Source: an uncultured Alphaproteobacteria bacterium
GTDB lineage: Bacteria > Pseudomonadota > Alphaproteobacteria > Rhodobacterales > Rhodobacteraceae
DNA length: 64,000 nt
Direction of reading: 5' to 3'
Assembly (NCBI GenBank): GCA_902581005.1
Contig: CACHMT010000006.1
Span: 1 to 64,000, forward strand
The translations under genes and the position numbers were made by a program. Positions 49,212 to 60,494 of this stretch are shown piece by piece (the stretch's first letter is position 1; each line of letters begins with the position of its first letter). Below the pieces are notes generated by a model. The model had not been told where the DNA came from and did not search any database. It saw only the letters and a list, made by a program, of their open reading frames with translations.

Positions 49212-50551
49212 ATTTGACAAAAAGAGTTTTGAGATTTGCTCCGTCTCCGACAGGTTATTTGCACGTCGGAAATATCAGAACAGCTTTGTTCAATTATTTG
49301 CAAGCAAAAAAAGTTGGTGCTGAGTTTATTCTAAGATTGGATGATACGGATAAGGAACGATCTTCTCAGCATTTTATTGATCAAATAAAGAGAGATTTGG
49401 AGTGGTTAGGCATAAATTGGGATAGAGTTGAACAGCAGTCTCTTAGAATAGAAAGATATAGAGAGGTGTTGAATAAATTCAAAGAGCAAAAAGTAGTTTA
49501 TGAGTGTTTTGAAACTTCTTTAGAGTTGGAGCTTAAAAGGAAAAAGCAGCATAATCAAGGCAAGCCTCCAATATATGATAGAGCAGCATTAAAATTGGAT
49601 GTTGTGGAGAAAGATGCTTTAAGAGATAAAACTGACAGTTATTGGCGATTTTTATTGAGCGGTGAAACTGTGACTTGGAGAGATGAAATTGCAGGAGAAA
49701 TAAATGTCCGGACTTCTGTAGTTTCTGACCCTATATTGGTTAAGGGAAATGGTCAGTTCCTCTATACTTTAGCTTCTGTGATTGATGACTCAGATTTTGG
49801 TGTTACTGACGTGGTTAGAGGTATTGATCATTTGACTAATACGGCAGTTCAAACAGAAATTTTTAGGAATTTATCTGCAGGTCTGCCAGTTTTTGGACAC
49901 CACTCTTTGATTGTAGACAACTCTGGAGAGAATTTTTCCAAGAGAAGCGGTAGTTTATCAATTAAAAGTTTAAAAGAAGCAGGAATAGAAGCAGGAGCTA
50001 TTGTTTCGAAATTAGTTTCTCTGGGGACTGGAGATGGCCTCGACATAAAAAATAATATTGATGAGTTAACCCCTAAATTCGAATTAAGAAAATTTAGCAC
50101 AGCTCCGGTCAAATTTGAAAAGGAAGTTTTACAAACAATTTCTCGTAAACTTATAGCCAATTTGTCTGTTAGCGAGATTTTTCCCTATCTCGACCTGATT
50201 GGTGTGCCAGACAATATAAAAGAAAATTTTTGGATAATGGCAAAAGACAATATAAACTCTAAAGACGACTTGGTTGAGATATGGAAACTGTGTAAAGAGG
50301 GCACTAATAACCCGATCATAGCCCCTGAAGATAAGCAATTCATAGAAGTAGCAATCACCTTAATTGGTGAATATCCACGCGACAATGACAGTTGGAAAAC
50401 CTTGACGGATAAGTTAAACAATTTAACTGGAAGATCAGGTAAAAATTTGTTTATGCCTCTTCGTTATTTCCTTACGGGAAAGAGCGATGGACCTGATATG
50501 AAGAAGCTTTTTCCTTTAATGCAAAAAATACAAAGATATGGGCTAAGTTGA
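49199..50551 (+). CDS. gltX: Glutamyl-tRNA synthetase
   Basis: RFAPSPTGYLHVGNIRTALFNY; FSKRSGSLSI. Confidence 0.92.
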   Translation: MERLDLTKRVLRFAPSPTGYLHVGNIRTALFNYLQAKKVGAEFILRLDDTDKERSSQHFIDQIKRDLEWLGINWDRVEQQSLRIERYREVLNKFKEQKVVYECFETSLELELKRKKQHNQGKPPIYDRAALKLDVVEKDALRDKTDSYWRFLLSGETVTWRDEIAGEINVRTSVVSDPILVKGNGQFLYTLASVIDDSDFGVTDVVRGIDHLTNTAVQTEIFRNLSAGLPVFGHHSLIVDNSGENFSKRSGSLSIKSLKEAGIEAGAIVSKLVSLGTGDGLDIKNNIDELTPKFELRKFSTAPVKFEKEVLQTISRKLIANLSVSEIFPYLDLIGVPDNIKENFWIMAKDNINSKDDLVEIWKLCKEGTNNPIIAPEDKQFIEVAITLIGEYPRDNDSWKTLTDKLNNLTGRSGKNLFMPLRYFLTGKSDGPDMKKLFPLMQKIQRYGLS

Positions 50552-52210
50552 GAATTTCCTGTATTTGACTCTTTGAGGAATAACCGCAGCATCTCCCAAC
50601 CTTCTTTTTTTATCATCTTCGTAATCATTAAAGTTACCTTCAAAGAATGTCATATTGCTCTCTCCCTCAAAGCCTAGGATATGTGTACACAGTCTATCCA
50701 TGAAGAATCTGTCATGTGATACAACTATTACGCAGCCTGCAAAATCTAGTATAGCTTCTTCAAGTGCACGAAGTGTTTCAATATCGAGATCGTTAGTCGG
50801 CTCATCTAATAATAATACATTTCCACCTGATTTAAGTAATTTTGCGAGATGTACTCTGTTTCGTTCTCCACCTGACAATTGACCTACTTTTTTCTGTTGG
50901 TCAGGGCCTTTAAAATTGAATGCACCAACATATGCTCTGGAATTTACTTCCAAATCACCCAATTCAATTATGTCTAAGCCACCTGAAATTTCTTCCCATA
51001 CAGTTTTTCTATCGTCGAGCTTATCTCTACTTTGATCGACATAACTTAACTCAACGGTCTCTCCAATACTAATGTGACCGCTAGTGAGAGAGTCGCTGCC
51101 TGTTAAAATTTTTAAAAGAGTTGATTTTCCAGCACCATTAGCGCCCACTACTCCTATAATCGCTCCTGGAGGAATAGAAAAACTAAAGTCCTCAAATAGC
51201 ATTTTATTCTCAAAAGTTTTTGTTATCTTTTCAGCATCTATAACTTTTGAGCCTAAACGCGAGCCATTTGGAATTATAATTTGGGAAGTTGATATTTTTT
51301 CTTTTTTATCTTCATTCAGCAAATCCTGATAAGCACTAATTCTGGCCTTCTGTTTAGCCTGCCTAGCTTTAGCTCCTTGTCTGATCCAATTAAGTTCTTT
51401 TTTTAATATGTTATTCTTAGCTTTTTCAGTTTTTTCTTCCAATTCTAGTCTCGTACTTTTATTTTCTAACCAGCCAGAATAATTTCCTTCAAAGGGAAAA
51501 CCTTTTCCTCTATCGAGTTCCAATATCCACCCAGTGATTTGATCTAGAAAATATCTGTCATGAGTTACAATCAAGATTGTACCTTTATACGCTATCAAAT
51601 GTTGTTGAAGCCAACTTACAGTTTCTGCATCTAGATGGTTGGTAGGTTCGTCTAGTAACAGCAAATCAGGTTCTTCCAGCAGTAACTTGCATAAGGCAAC
51701 CCTTCTGATCTCACCTCCAGATAGTGTAGAAACAAGGGAGGAGTCATCAGGACATCTCAATGCCTCCATAGCCATATCAACTTTTGAGTCGATGTCCCAA
51801 ATTTGGAGTGAGTCAATCTCATCTTGAAGCCGTGTCATTTCTGTCATTTTTTCATCTGAGTAATCATCTGCTAGTGATGCGGCTAAGTTATTAAACTTAT
51901 CAAGAAGTGATTTTTTGTTGGATACAGACGCTAAAACATTCTCTCTTACTGTTTTGCTATCGTCGAGCTTTGGTTCTTGTGCAAGGTAACCTACTTTTAT
52001 ACCTTGAGCCGGGTAAGCTTCACCGTTAAATTCTCTTTCTATTCCTGCCATTATTTTTAATAGAGTTGATTTTCCAGCTCCATTCACTCCCACCAAACCA
52101 ATTTTTACGCCAGGCAAAAATGATAATGTTATATTTTCAAAGCACTTTTTCCCATTTGGGAAGATTTTCGTTAATTCTTTTAGGGTATATATATATTGGT
52201 ATGAACTCAT
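50543..52210 (-). CDS. ettA: ABC-F protein, energy-dependent translational throttle EttA
   Basis: Two ABC domains; LSGGEIRRVALCKLLLEEPDLLLLDEPTNHLDAETVSWLQQHL. Confidence 0.93.
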   Translation of the reverse strand: MSSYQYIYTLKELTKIFPNGKKCFENITLSFLPGVKIGLVGVNGAGKSTLLKIMAGIEREFNGEAYPAQGIKVGYLAQEPKLDDSKTVRENVLASVSNKKSLLDKFNNLAASLADDYSDEKMTEMTRLQDEIDSLQIWDIDSKVDMAMEALRCPDDSSLVSTLSGGEIRRVALCKLLLEEPDLLLLDEPTNHLDAETVSWLQQHLIAYKGTILIVTHDRYFLDQITGWILELDRGKGFPFEGNYSGWLENKSTRLELEEKTEKAKNNILKKELNWIRQGAKARQAKQKARISAYQDLLNEDKKEKISTSQIIIPNGSRLGSKVIDAEKITKTFENKMLFEDFSFSIPPGAIIGVVGANGAGKSTLLKILTGSDSLTSGHISIGETVELSYVDQSRDKLDDRKTVWEEISGGLDIIELGDLEVNSRAYVGAFNFKGPDQQKKVGQLSGGERNRVHLAKLLKSGGNVLLLDEPTNDLDIETLRALEEAILDFAGCVIVVSHDRFFMDRLCTHILGFEGESNMTFFEGNFNDYEDDKKRRLGDAAVIPQRVKYRKFST

Positions 52211-52275
52211 ATCCTAATTGCTATAATAGTATTACCGTTTTGTCATATGTTTTTTATTGAAGGAGTAAAAAAGAC

Positions 52276-52878
52276 TTGCAACTAGGGCTGGAGACAACGC
52301 TTGGTAGGATTGGGTATAGAAGGTCTATCGGGATATTAGGAGGTTCATTCAACCCTCCTCACCCAGGCCATGTTCATATAAGCAAAGTATCCTTAAGAAT
52401 GTTTGATCTAGGACAGATATATTGGGTCTACACAAAAAAAAATCCTCTTAAAAAAGTAAGTCCATCGAGTTTTCATGATAGGGTCGAGGAAACCAAAAAA
52501 TTGGTTGAATCACCCAATATTAAACTTTCCCCAATTGAGATAAGACACAATTTTCAGTACAGTTTCCAGCTTTTGAAGTTTATACAAAAAAGACATAGAC
52601 ATATAAAATTTATTTGGGTGATGGGTGAAGATAATATTACTCAATTCCATCTTTGGAAAAATTGGCAATGGATAGCGAATAATGTGAGAATTGCTGTGGT
52701 AGCAAGAGGGAACAGTAGATCATTGGTGAATTCATCAACTTTTGCTTTGAAGTATAGGAGTTTTAGACTTATAAGTGGGCAATCGGCACAACTACAGCAT
52801 TTTAAGCCTCCAATATGGTGCATCGTGGACTCAAAAAGACTAAATCTTTCTTCAAGTGATCTTAGATCAAATGCTTAG
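52276..52878 (+). CDS. nadD: Nicotinate-nucleotide adenylyltransferase
   Basis: GILGGSFNPPHPGHVHIS; FIWVMGEDNITQFHLWKNW. Confidence 0.92.
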   Translation: MQLGLETTLGRIGYRRSIGILGGSFNPPHPGHVHISKVSLRMFDLGQIYWVYTKKNPLKKVSPSSFHDRVEETKKLVESPNIKLSPIEIRHNFQYSFQLLKFIQKRHRHIKFIWVMGEDNITQFHLWKNWQWIANNVRIAVVARGNSRSLVNSSTFALKYRSFRLISGQSAQLQHFKPPIWCIVDSKRLNLSSSDLRSNA

Positions 52879-54316
52879 TAAAAGAAAATTTATTAAGTTG
52901 AGTGCTCTGTCGGCATTTTTGGGAATAATCCCGTTAAAAGGTTTAGCAAAAACAACAAATATTTTTACCAATCTAATTAAAAAATCTGGCTTTGAAAATA
53001 ATACAAGTTTTATGGCAGTAGACCTAAGATCAAATAAGCTTATCGCTCGGCATAATGAAAAACTTAGGTTACCTATTGCTTCTGTTACTAAAATGGTAAC
53101 TGCATTTTATTATCTGAGTAATAATGACAAGCTTGACAGATTTAAAACTGAATTGTTCATTGATGGATTTATTAAAGACAATATACTGCATGGTGACTTA
53201 TATTTTAAGGGTTACGGAGATCCTACGCTCAAGACGGATGACCTTTCCGTTTTTATTGACTCTGTTAAAAATTTGGGTGTAACCGAAGTACATGGGAGCC
53301 TTTTCTTCGATAACAGTTATCTACCCGACATAAATTACATAAATAGAAACCAACTTCCTCAGTATGCATATAATCCAGGTATGGGAGCGATTAACCTTAA
53401 TGAGAACCGAATTCTATTTGAGTGGAAGAGGTTAGAAAAAGCGAAATATAAGACTTCATTAACTGCTCCAGGCTTAAAAAATATTGCACAAGTAACAAAT
53501 ATCACTATGGATTTAGAAAACTATAAAGGTCCCGTATATAGTTATGAGCTTGATGAAACAAAATTCAAGGAGAGATGGTCGGTAAATAGGCGGATATTAG
53601 GAAAAAAAGGTAGTCGATGGCTACCAGTTCGAGAGAGTTCCTATTATGCTACCGAGGCCTTGAAACAGCTTTTGGTTGATAGAGGTATTGAGATTACGAA
53701 TATGGGCAGAAAAAAAGTACCCAAGAAGAGTAGATTGCTTTGCACACACTATTCTGTCGATAACAAAATAATATTGAAAAGTGCATTAAAATACTCAAAA
53801 AATATGGTTACCGAGTCACTTGGACTTATTACAAGTAGGCTCGTTTCGGCAAATCTTTATGACCTTGACCAGTCTGCCGTAATTATGACCAGATGGTTTC
53901 GTAACATTATAGGCAAACAAAACTCTCTATTTCTAAATCATAGTGGGTTATCTGCAGGCAGTTTTTCTACCTCTGAAGATTTTAGAAGGTTTTTAATGCA
54001 AGACAATGTTCAAAAGAGTCTTTTGCCAGTTTTAAAACGCATTCCAATTTACACATCAAAAGGGAAAGTTAATTCGATTGGCAATATAACGGTTAAAGGT
54101 AAATCGGGAACCATGCATTATATAAGAGGATTAGCAGGATACGTATGTAAAGAGGACATTCCTGTGATGGCGTTTTCAATATTTTCAGCTGATTTAAATA
54201 AAAGAAAACAAAACTCTAGCAATAATTTTGAAAAGCCAAAGGGATCGTCAACTTGGCTCTCCAGGGCCGTAATCCAAGAAAGACAAATAGTTCGAAAAAT
54301 AATAGATAGTATTTAA
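52856..54316 (+). CDS. dacB: D-alanyl-D-alanine carboxypeptidase/endopeptidase (PBP4 family)
   Basis: PIASVTKMVTAFYYL (SxxK), KGKSGTMHYIRGLAGYV (KSGT). Confidence 0.88.
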   Translation: MILDQMLSKRKFIKLSALSAFLGIIPLKGLAKTTNIFTNLIKKSGFENNTSFMAVDLRSNKLIARHNEKLRLPIASVTKMVTAFYYLSNNDKLDRFKTELFIDGFIKDNILHGDLYFKGYGDPTLKTDDLSVFIDSVKNLGVTEVHGSLFFDNSYLPDINYINRNQLPQYAYNPGMGAINLNENRILFEWKRLEKAKYKTSLTAPGLKNIAQVTNITMDLENYKGPVYSYELDETKFKERWSVNRRILGKKGSRWLPVRESSYYATEALKQLLVDRGIEITNMGRKKVPKKSRLLCTHYSVDNKIILKSALKYSKNMVTESLGLITSRLVSANLYDLDQSAVIMTRWFRNIIGKQNSLFLNHSGLSAGSFSTSEDFRRFLMQDNVQKSLLPVLKRIPIYTSKGKVNSIGNITVKGKSGTMHYIRGLAGYVCKEDIPVMAFSIFSADLNKRKQNSSNNFEKPKGSSTWLSRAVIQERQIVRKIIDSI

Positions 54317-54325
54317 ATATCGATT

Positions 54326-54754
54326 TTAGACCATAAGATGTCTTGCTCTAGCACCTCGTTCTATAGCGGCTCCATGGAGGCGGTCTATGTTAAGTTCGTA
54401 TCTTATTTCTCTCAATAATTGAAGCTCTATTTCTTTAAGGCGCCCATCTGCTGCTGCTACGTCACAAGCTAAAGCGTATGCTGTCTCATAGAGATGCTCA
54501 GGTAGAGAGGCTTTTATCAAACCAAATAGCGCATCTAGTCCATCTTCCTCTTCAAATATGTCAAATACGGTCTCGGCTATAGTTTTTACACGGGCCACAT
54601 TATAATCTTTAAATATTGGAAGATGTTCAACAATTTTAATTATCGAGGCAAATTCTATTTTTGTTACACCTCGGTGCGACGTTCCCTCTGCTATCATAAT
54701 AGCTACCAACGCATCTTGGGGGCTTAATATTGTCGTACTTGAGTTTATATCCAT
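54326..54754 (-). CDS. TerB-like (tellurite resistance) domain protein
   Basis: AYALACDVAAADGRLKEIELQLLREIRYEL. Confidence 0.85.
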   Translation of the reverse strand: MDINSSTTILSPQDALVAIMIAEGTSHRGVTKIEFASIIKIVEHLPIFKDYNVARVKTIAETVFDIFEEEDGLDALFGLIKASLPEHLYETAYALACDVAAADGRLKEIELQLLREIRYELNIDRLHGAAIERGARARHLMV

Positions 54755-54844
54755 TTAAATGCTGGCAATTCTTTGTCTTTTATATTATATGGATCTGATT
54801 ATATGTGAACAACATTTATATTTTATTTCCTTTGATGTAGATTA

Positions 54845-56410
54845 GTGAACCTTATGGAAAATATGCCCGATAATATTAAAGTTTGGCCTGCACAAGAAGC
54901 AGTTGGTCTAAATAAATATTTGCAAAATATCAATGAAAATAAAGATAAGATTACTTTTCAGACTGGGTATGGTCCATCTGGATTACCTCACATTGGAACA
55001 TTTGGTGAGGTTATGAGAACCTCAATGGTTATGCATTCCTTTGAAAAATTATATGAAATTAAAACCAATCTCTTATGTTTTTCAGATGATTTGGATGGTC
55101 TTCGAAAAGTTCCTGACAATATTCCAAATAAAGAGTTAGTAGAACGAGATTTAGATTTACCCCTTTCAAAAGTAACCGATCCCTTTGGTACTCACAAAAG
55201 CTTTGCTGATCACAACAATAGTAAATTATGTGAGTTTCTCGATAGTTTTAATTTTGACTATAACTTTATTTCGTCTACCGAATGTTACAATACAGGTGTT
55301 TTCAACGAAGCATTAGTACAAGTACTAAACAAATATAATGATATTATGGAAATAATTTTGCCTTCTCTTGGACCCGAAAGAAAATTAACCTATTCGCCTT
55401 TTTTACCAATAAGTAGAAAGTCTGGTAAAGTTTTACAAGTTCCAACCCTCGAAATTGATACTACAACACATTCAATAGTTTATAAAGATGTTGACGGGGA
55501 AAAAGTTAAAACTTCAGTCACAGATGGGAATGTAAAACTACAATGGAAAGCCGATTGGGCAATGAGATGGTTCGCATTGTCTGTAGATTATGAAATGTAT
55601 GGCAAAGACTTAATTCCATCTGCAAACTTAGCATCAAAAATATGCAGAGTGCTAGGGAGAAAGGCACCCTACCAGTTTTTTTATGAGTTATTCCTTGATG
55701 ACCAAGGACAAAAAATTTCAAAATCAAAAGGTAACGGCCTGTCAGTTGAAGAGTGGCTAAGATATGGATCAAAGGAATCTTTGAGCCTCTTTATGTTTCA
55801 AAAGCCAAAGACAGCAAAAAGACTTTATTTTGATTCCATTCCGAGAGCTGTTGATGATTACCATAAGTTTTTAGAAGTGTATCAACAGCAAAGCGAGGAG
55901 GATAAGTATCAAAACCCTGTTTGGCACCTTCATCGAGGCAATCCTCCTAAGTCAGAATTACTTGTTTCTTTTTCTATGTTAATGAACTTAGCGGGGGCAA
56001 CTGGATCAACAAGTGTAGAAACACTTCTTTCATTCGTAAGAAAGTATGTTAACGAAAAAGGTGATCCTATGAACGCCACAATGCGTGGGGCTTTGCAAAA
56101 TGCCATAAATTACTTTCATGACTTTCTTGAATTCAAGCTAGTTTTTAAGGAACCCTCAGCTAATGAGCGTACCCCTTTGGTTGAGCTAACAAAGAAACTT
56201 GAGGGGTTACATAAAAACTGGGATGCGAGTGAAATTCAGCAAATTATTTTAGATGTAGGTAAAACAAATGGATTTGAAAACAATAGAGATTGGTTCAAAT
56301 TGATATATGAAGTTCTATTGGGAAGTCAAAGTGGTCCTAGGCTAGGCAGTTTTTTTGCTCTCCTAGGTAAAGAAAAAACAGTCGAAAAGTTGAATGAGGT
56401 GTTAAAATGA
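54845..56410 (+). CDS. lysK: Class I lysyl-tRNA synthetase
   Basis: GYGPSGLPHIGTFGEVMRTSMV; KISKSKGNGLSVEEWL. Confidence 0.92.
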   Translation: MNLMENMPDNIKVWPAQEAVGLNKYLQNINENKDKITFQTGYGPSGLPHIGTFGEVMRTSMVMHSFEKLYEIKTNLLCFSDDLDGLRKVPDNIPNKELVERDLDLPLSKVTDPFGTHKSFADHNNSKLCEFLDSFNFDYNFISSTECYNTGVFNEALVQVLNKYNDIMEIILPSLGPERKLTYSPFLPISRKSGKVLQVPTLEIDTTTHSIVYKDVDGEKVKTSVTDGNVKLQWKADWAMRWFALSVDYEMYGKDLIPSANLASKICRVLGRKAPYQFFYELFLDDQGQKISKSKGNGLSVEEWLRYGSKESLSLFMFQKPKTAKRLYFDSIPRAVDDYHKFLEVYQQQSEEDKYQNPVWHLHRGNPPKSELLVSFSMLMNLAGATGSTSVETLLSFVRKYVNEKGDPMNATMRGALQNAINYFHDFLEFKLVFKEPSANERTPLVELTKKLEGLHKNWDASEIQQIILDVGKTNGFENNRDWFKLIYEVLLGSQSGPRLGSFFALLGKEKTVEKLNEVLK

Positions 56411-56826
56411 GGTGGAGACTTGTTATAAACAAAATGTGGATCATCGCATTATTTATTTCACTATTGGGCACTTTAGTATTTGCTGATGAAAGTGAAATGG
56501 TACGTAACACCATAAGTTCACAGATTGAGGCTTTCAAGGAAAATAATATCAAGAAAGCGTATACATTTGCGGCGCCCAACATTCAAGCACAATTCTCAAA
56601 CCCAGAAGTTTTTGGTTTGATGGTCAAGAATGGATACCCTATTATATGGAGGCCAAAGAGCTTTAAATTCACAAAGTTTCGAGACCTTGGCAATAAATCT
56701 ATTCAGAGAGTTTTATTCCAATCCTATGACGGCCGTCTTGAGACATATGACTATATCCTAGAAAAATATGATGATCTGTGGAAAATTGCGGGGGTTTTAA
56801 CAATAAATTTAGCAGGTGAAACCTAG
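56407..56826 (+). CDS. DUF4864-like exported protein
   Basis: Signal peptide; ISSQIEAFKENNIKKAYTFAAPNIQAQF. Confidence 0.7.
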   Translation: MRWRLVINKMWIIALFISLLGTLVFADESEMVRNTISSQIEAFKENNIKKAYTFAAPNIQAQFSNPEVFGLMVKNGYPIIWRPKSFKFTKFRDLGNKSIQRVLFQSYDGRLETYDYILEKYDDLWKIAGVLTINLAGET

Positions 56827-56829
56827 TAG

Positions 56830-58872
56830 TTATCTCGCAAAGGGATCTTTTTTTATTTCCAATTCTGTTTTTTCTAGCTTTTGTATTTGGTCTCTTAATT
56901 TAGCCGCTTCTTCAAACTCAAGATTTTCTGCGGCCTTTAGCATTTGCGATTTTAAATCCTCCAAATGACTGGATAGATTATGACCAATCCCAGGTGTTGT
57001 CTCCAAATCAGCCGTTACTCTAGCTTGGTCAGTGTCCCCCTTATAGAGACCCTCCAATATATCGTTAACATTTTTCTCGATCGTTTTAGGTGTTATGCCG
57101 TTCTCAACGTTGTACTTCTTTTGTTTATCACGGCGTCTATCAGTTTCGTCTATTGCTTTCTTCATGCTTTTCGTGATTGTGTCGGCATACATTAGGACCT
57201 TCCCGTCAATATTTCTGGCAGCCCTTCCAATCGTTTGTATCAATGAGGTTTCGGAACGCAAAAACCCTTCCTTATCGGCATCTAATATTGCAACCAACCC
57301 ACATTCTGGAATATCTAAACCCTCTCTTAGAAGATTGATACCCACCAAAACATCAAAAGTGCCTATTCGTAAATCACGAAGAATTTCTAATCTCTCTAAA
57401 GTATCTATATCGGAGTGCATGTATCTAACTCTAATGCCCTTCTCATGAAGATATTCCGTGAGATCTTCAGCCATTTTTTTTGTCAGTACAGTGCAAAGGG
57501 TCCTAAGATTTCTCTCTGTTACTTTCCTAATTTCTACTATCAAATCATCTATTTGAGAGTCAGTAGGTCGAACTTCAATTTCGGGATCAATCAGACCGGT
57601 AGGTCTGATAATTTGTTCAGTGAAAACCCCCTGTGTTTGGTCTAATTCCCAATCCCCAGGAGTAGCAGATACATAAATTGTATGGGGCCTCATAGCATCC
57701 CACTCTTCAAATTTTAATGGTCTATTATCGGTACATGAAGGAAGTCTAAAACCATACTCCGAAAGAGTACTTTTCCTTCTGAAATCTCCTTTAAACATTC
57801 CACCAAGCTGTGGAATACTCACATGGCTTTCATCTGCAAAAACAATTGCATTATCGGGAATATACTCGAAAAGTGTAGGGGGTGGCTCTCCAGGGTTCCT
57901 ACCTGTGAGATACCTAGAGTAATTCTCGATACCATTACACATGCCTGTTGCCTCGATCATCTCTAAGTCGAAATTAGTCCTTTGTTCTAATCTTTGTGCC
58001 TCAAGAAGTTTATTTTCATTATTAAGCTGTTTAAGTCTGATCACTAGCTCTGCTTTTATATTTTTTATTGCCTGCTGTAGAGTCGGTCTAGGTGTCACAT
58101 AATGCGAATTTGCATAGATTTTTGCTTGGGATAGTTCCGCAAGCTTTTTTCCAGTTAACGGATCAAATTCAACAATTTTTTCAAGCTCGTCACCAAAGAA
58201 CAAAAATCTCCACGCTCGATCTTCTAAATGAGCAGGCCATACATCTAGGGTGTCACCACGAACTCGAAAGTTCCCTCTTTGAAAATTTTTGTCATTTCTC
58301 CGATACTGTTGCTCAACCAGGTTTTTAACTACTTGCCTTTGATTAAAAGTACCTCCTTTATTTAAACTTTGTGTCATAGAGCTGTAGGTTTCAACGGAAC
58401 CTATACCGTAAATACAAGAAACCGATGCGACAATAACTACGTCTTTTCGTTCCAATAGGGATCTTGTCGCTGAGTGCCGCATTCTGTCGATTTGTTCATT
58501 TATTTGAGCTTCTTTTTCGATGTAGGTGTCAGATCTTGGAACATAAGCCTCCGGCTGATAGTAGTCGTAATATGAAACAAAATATTCTACAGCATTATCT
58601 GGAAAAAATTTTTGAAATTCGCCAAAAAGTTGACCTGCCAAAGTTTTGTTAGGAGCAAGAATGAGTGCAGGGCGTTGTGTAGCTTCAATAATTTTGGCCA
58701 TTGTGAAAGTTTTTCCTGTTCCTGTAGCCCCCAGTAAAACTTGGTTTTTCTCGCCCTTTTTTAAACCTTCTACCAACTCAAAGATCGCAGTAGGCTGGTC
58801 ACCTGCTGGTTTAAAATCCGACACAACGCTCAAATCATTTTTTTCAATAGTTAAATCATTCATATCGCTCAA
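56830..58872 (-). CDS. uvrB: Excinuclease ABC subunit B
   Basis: [39 protein letters not shown]-terminal UVR motif. Confidence 0.97.
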   Translation of the reverse strand: MSDMNDLTIEKNDLSVVSDFKPAGDQPTAIFELVEGLKKGEKNQVLLGATGTGKTFTMAKIIEATQRPALILAPNKTLAGQLFGEFQKFFPDNAVEYFVSYYDYYQPEAYVPRSDTYIEKEAQINEQIDRMRHSATRSLLERKDVVIVASVSCIYGIGSVETYSSMTQSLNKGGTFNQRQVVKNLVEQQYRRNDKNFQRGNFRVRGDTLDVWPAHLEDRAWRFLFFGDELEKIVEFDPLTGKKLAELSQAKIYANSHYVTPRPTLQQAIKNIKAELVIRLKQLNNENKLLEAQRLEQRTNFDLEMIEATGMCNGIENYSRYLTGRNPGEPPPTLFEYIPDNAIVFADESHVSIPQLGGMFKGDFRRKSTLSEYGFRLPSCTDNRPLKFEEWDAMRPHTIYVSATPGDWELDQTQGVFTEQIIRPTGLIDPEIEVRPTDSQIDDLIVEIRKVTERNLRTLCTVLTKKMAEDLTEYLHEKGIRVRYMHSDIDTLERLEILRDLRIGTFDVLVGINLLREGLDIPECGLVAILDADKEGFLRSETSLIQTIGRAARNIDGKVLMYADTITKSMKKAIDETDRRRDKQKKYNVENGITPKTIEKNVNDILEGLYKGDTDQARVTADLETTPGIGHNLSSHLEDLKSQMLKAAENLEFEEAAKLRDQIQKLEKTELEIKKDPFAR

Positions 58873-58979
58873 ACTTTATATAAGATCTTTTTATAATTAC
58901 TGTGTGATTTTACTGTTTAAAACTGCTATAAATAGATATAGTATCTTTTAGTAATTTTAAACTGTCTTTAACTAATTTT

Positions 58980-59291
58980 ATGGTAGCAAGAATTTTTAAA
59001 TCATCTAAGACTGCGATGCAGTCGGGAACCGGCAAAGCAGACCAATGGTTTTTAGAGTTTGAGCAAAAGGATCATAAACCAATAGATCCTGTTATGAGTT
59101 GGATTGGATCAAGTGATACCACCAGTCAAATAAAGTTAAAATTCGGAACGAAGGAAGAGGCAACACAATATGCAATGAAAAATAATCTTTTGTTTTTCAT
59201 TGATGAGGGCTCTGAAAAAAAGATGAACATTAGAAAAAATGGTTATGGTGACAATTTCGATTACAACAGAAAAAGACCGTGGACCCACTAG
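58980..59291 (+). CDS. ETC complex I subunit (NDUFS4-like)
   Basis: WFLEFEQKDHKPIDPVMSWIGSSDTTSQIKLKF. Confidence 0.9.
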   Translation: MVARIFKSSKTAMQSGTGKADQWFLEFEQKDHKPIDPVMSWIGSSDTTSQIKLKFGTKEEATQYAMKNNLLFFIDEGSEKKMNIRKNGYGDNFDYNRKRPWTH

Positions 59292-59392
59292 TGGCGTTTA
59301 GTCAATTAGTAGTAATGAGCTAGCTCCCAAAACAAATTTGATTAAAATTAAATTTACTACAAACCTTTCATATGATACCTCTTATACGTCGT

Positions 59393-59469
59393 GGCCCCGT
59401 AGCTCAGCTGGATAGAGCAACTGACTTCTAATCAGTAGGTCGTACGTTCGAATCGTACCGGGGTCACCA
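59393..59469 (+). tRNA. tRNA-Arg (TCT)
   Basis: GGCCCCGTAGCTCAGCTGGATAGAGCAACTGACTTCTAATCAGTAGGTCGTACGTTCGAATCGTACCGGGGTCACCA; anticodon TCT, encoded CCA. Confidence 0.96.
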
Positions 59470-59495
59470 AACTTTTTTCTAAAGAAAGTCGCTCA

Positions 59496-60416
59496 GTGGG
59501 TTACCTAGTATCTTCTTTAATTTTTAAAAATGGTATTATCTTGCTGTGCTTAGCAATGCTTGGTTGGGCTGGCAATACGGTCGCAGGTAGGGTGTCAACT
59601 GGTGAAATTTCGCCCATGGTTGTTGTGTTTTTGCGATGGTTTATTATTTCAATTTTTTTAATCCTATTTTTAAATAAGAAATTAATTTTGTCTTTTAACT
59701 TAATTAGTGGGAAACTCGTTTGGCTTTGCTTGATGGGCTCACTTGGGCTTACCGGGTTTAATGCATTGTTTTACATAGCTGCTCAGAACACAACAGCAAT
59801 AAACTTAGGTATTATTCAAGGCATCATGCCCGCAATAATATTAGTCGGGTCAGTAGTTATGTTCAGGGAGGCGGTTAACTTTACGAAGGTTGCTGGGCTG
59901 ATAATAGCATTTTTTGGCGTACTAGTAGTGGTAAGCCAAGGCGACTATGAGAGAGTAATTTTATTGTCTTTTAATTATGGAGATTTAGTGATGCTATGTG
60001 CTTGTTTTTTCTACTCTGGTTTTACCCTCGGATTGAAAAACAAACCGGTAATTGATCCTATTGTACTCATGACATATTTCTCACTGAGTGCCTTGATATT
60101 TTCTATTCCACTACTGATTATAGAATACTACCTAGGGCTCAATCAGGTTCCTGCTACAAGTACTGCTTGGCTTACTATACTTTACATAGCTTTTGTCCCA
60201 TCTTTTCTAGCTCAGATTTTTTTTATAAGAGGTGTTGAGCTAGTTGGAGCATCTAAAGCAGGGTTATTTATTAATTTTCTACCTATCTTCGCAGCAATCC
60301 TGGGAGTGCTTTTGCTAGGAGAGAGGTTATTCGTTTATCATTTAATCTCATTATTCATTGTTTTGTTAGGTGTTTATCTTTTTATGGTAATTGGGGATAA
60401 AGAAAAAAATACATAG
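59496..60416 (+). CDS. EamA/DMT-family transporter
   Basis: AMLGWAGNTVAGR; INFLPIFAAILGVLLLGERL. Confidence 0.87.
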   Translation: MGYLVSSLIFKNGIILLCLAMLGWAGNTVAGRVSTGEISPMVVVFLRWFIISIFLILFLNKKLILSFNLISGKLVWLCLMGSLGLTGFNALFYIAAQNTTAINLGIIQGIMPAIILVGSVVMFREAVNFTKVAGLIIAFFGVLVVVSQGDYERVILLSFNYGDLVMLCACFFYSGFTLGLKNKPVIDPIVLMTYFSLSALIFSIPLLIIEYYLGLNQVPATSTAWLTILYIAFVPSFLAQIFFIRGVELVGASKAGLFINFLPIFAAILGVLLLGERLFVYHLISLFIVLLGVYLFMVIGDKEKNT

Positions 60417-60494
60417 TATTAAAAAAATTGGACTTCAAAACTTTGTTGTGGCATCAGATATTATCAGAAACTACGCTCAAGCTATTGTGAAAAA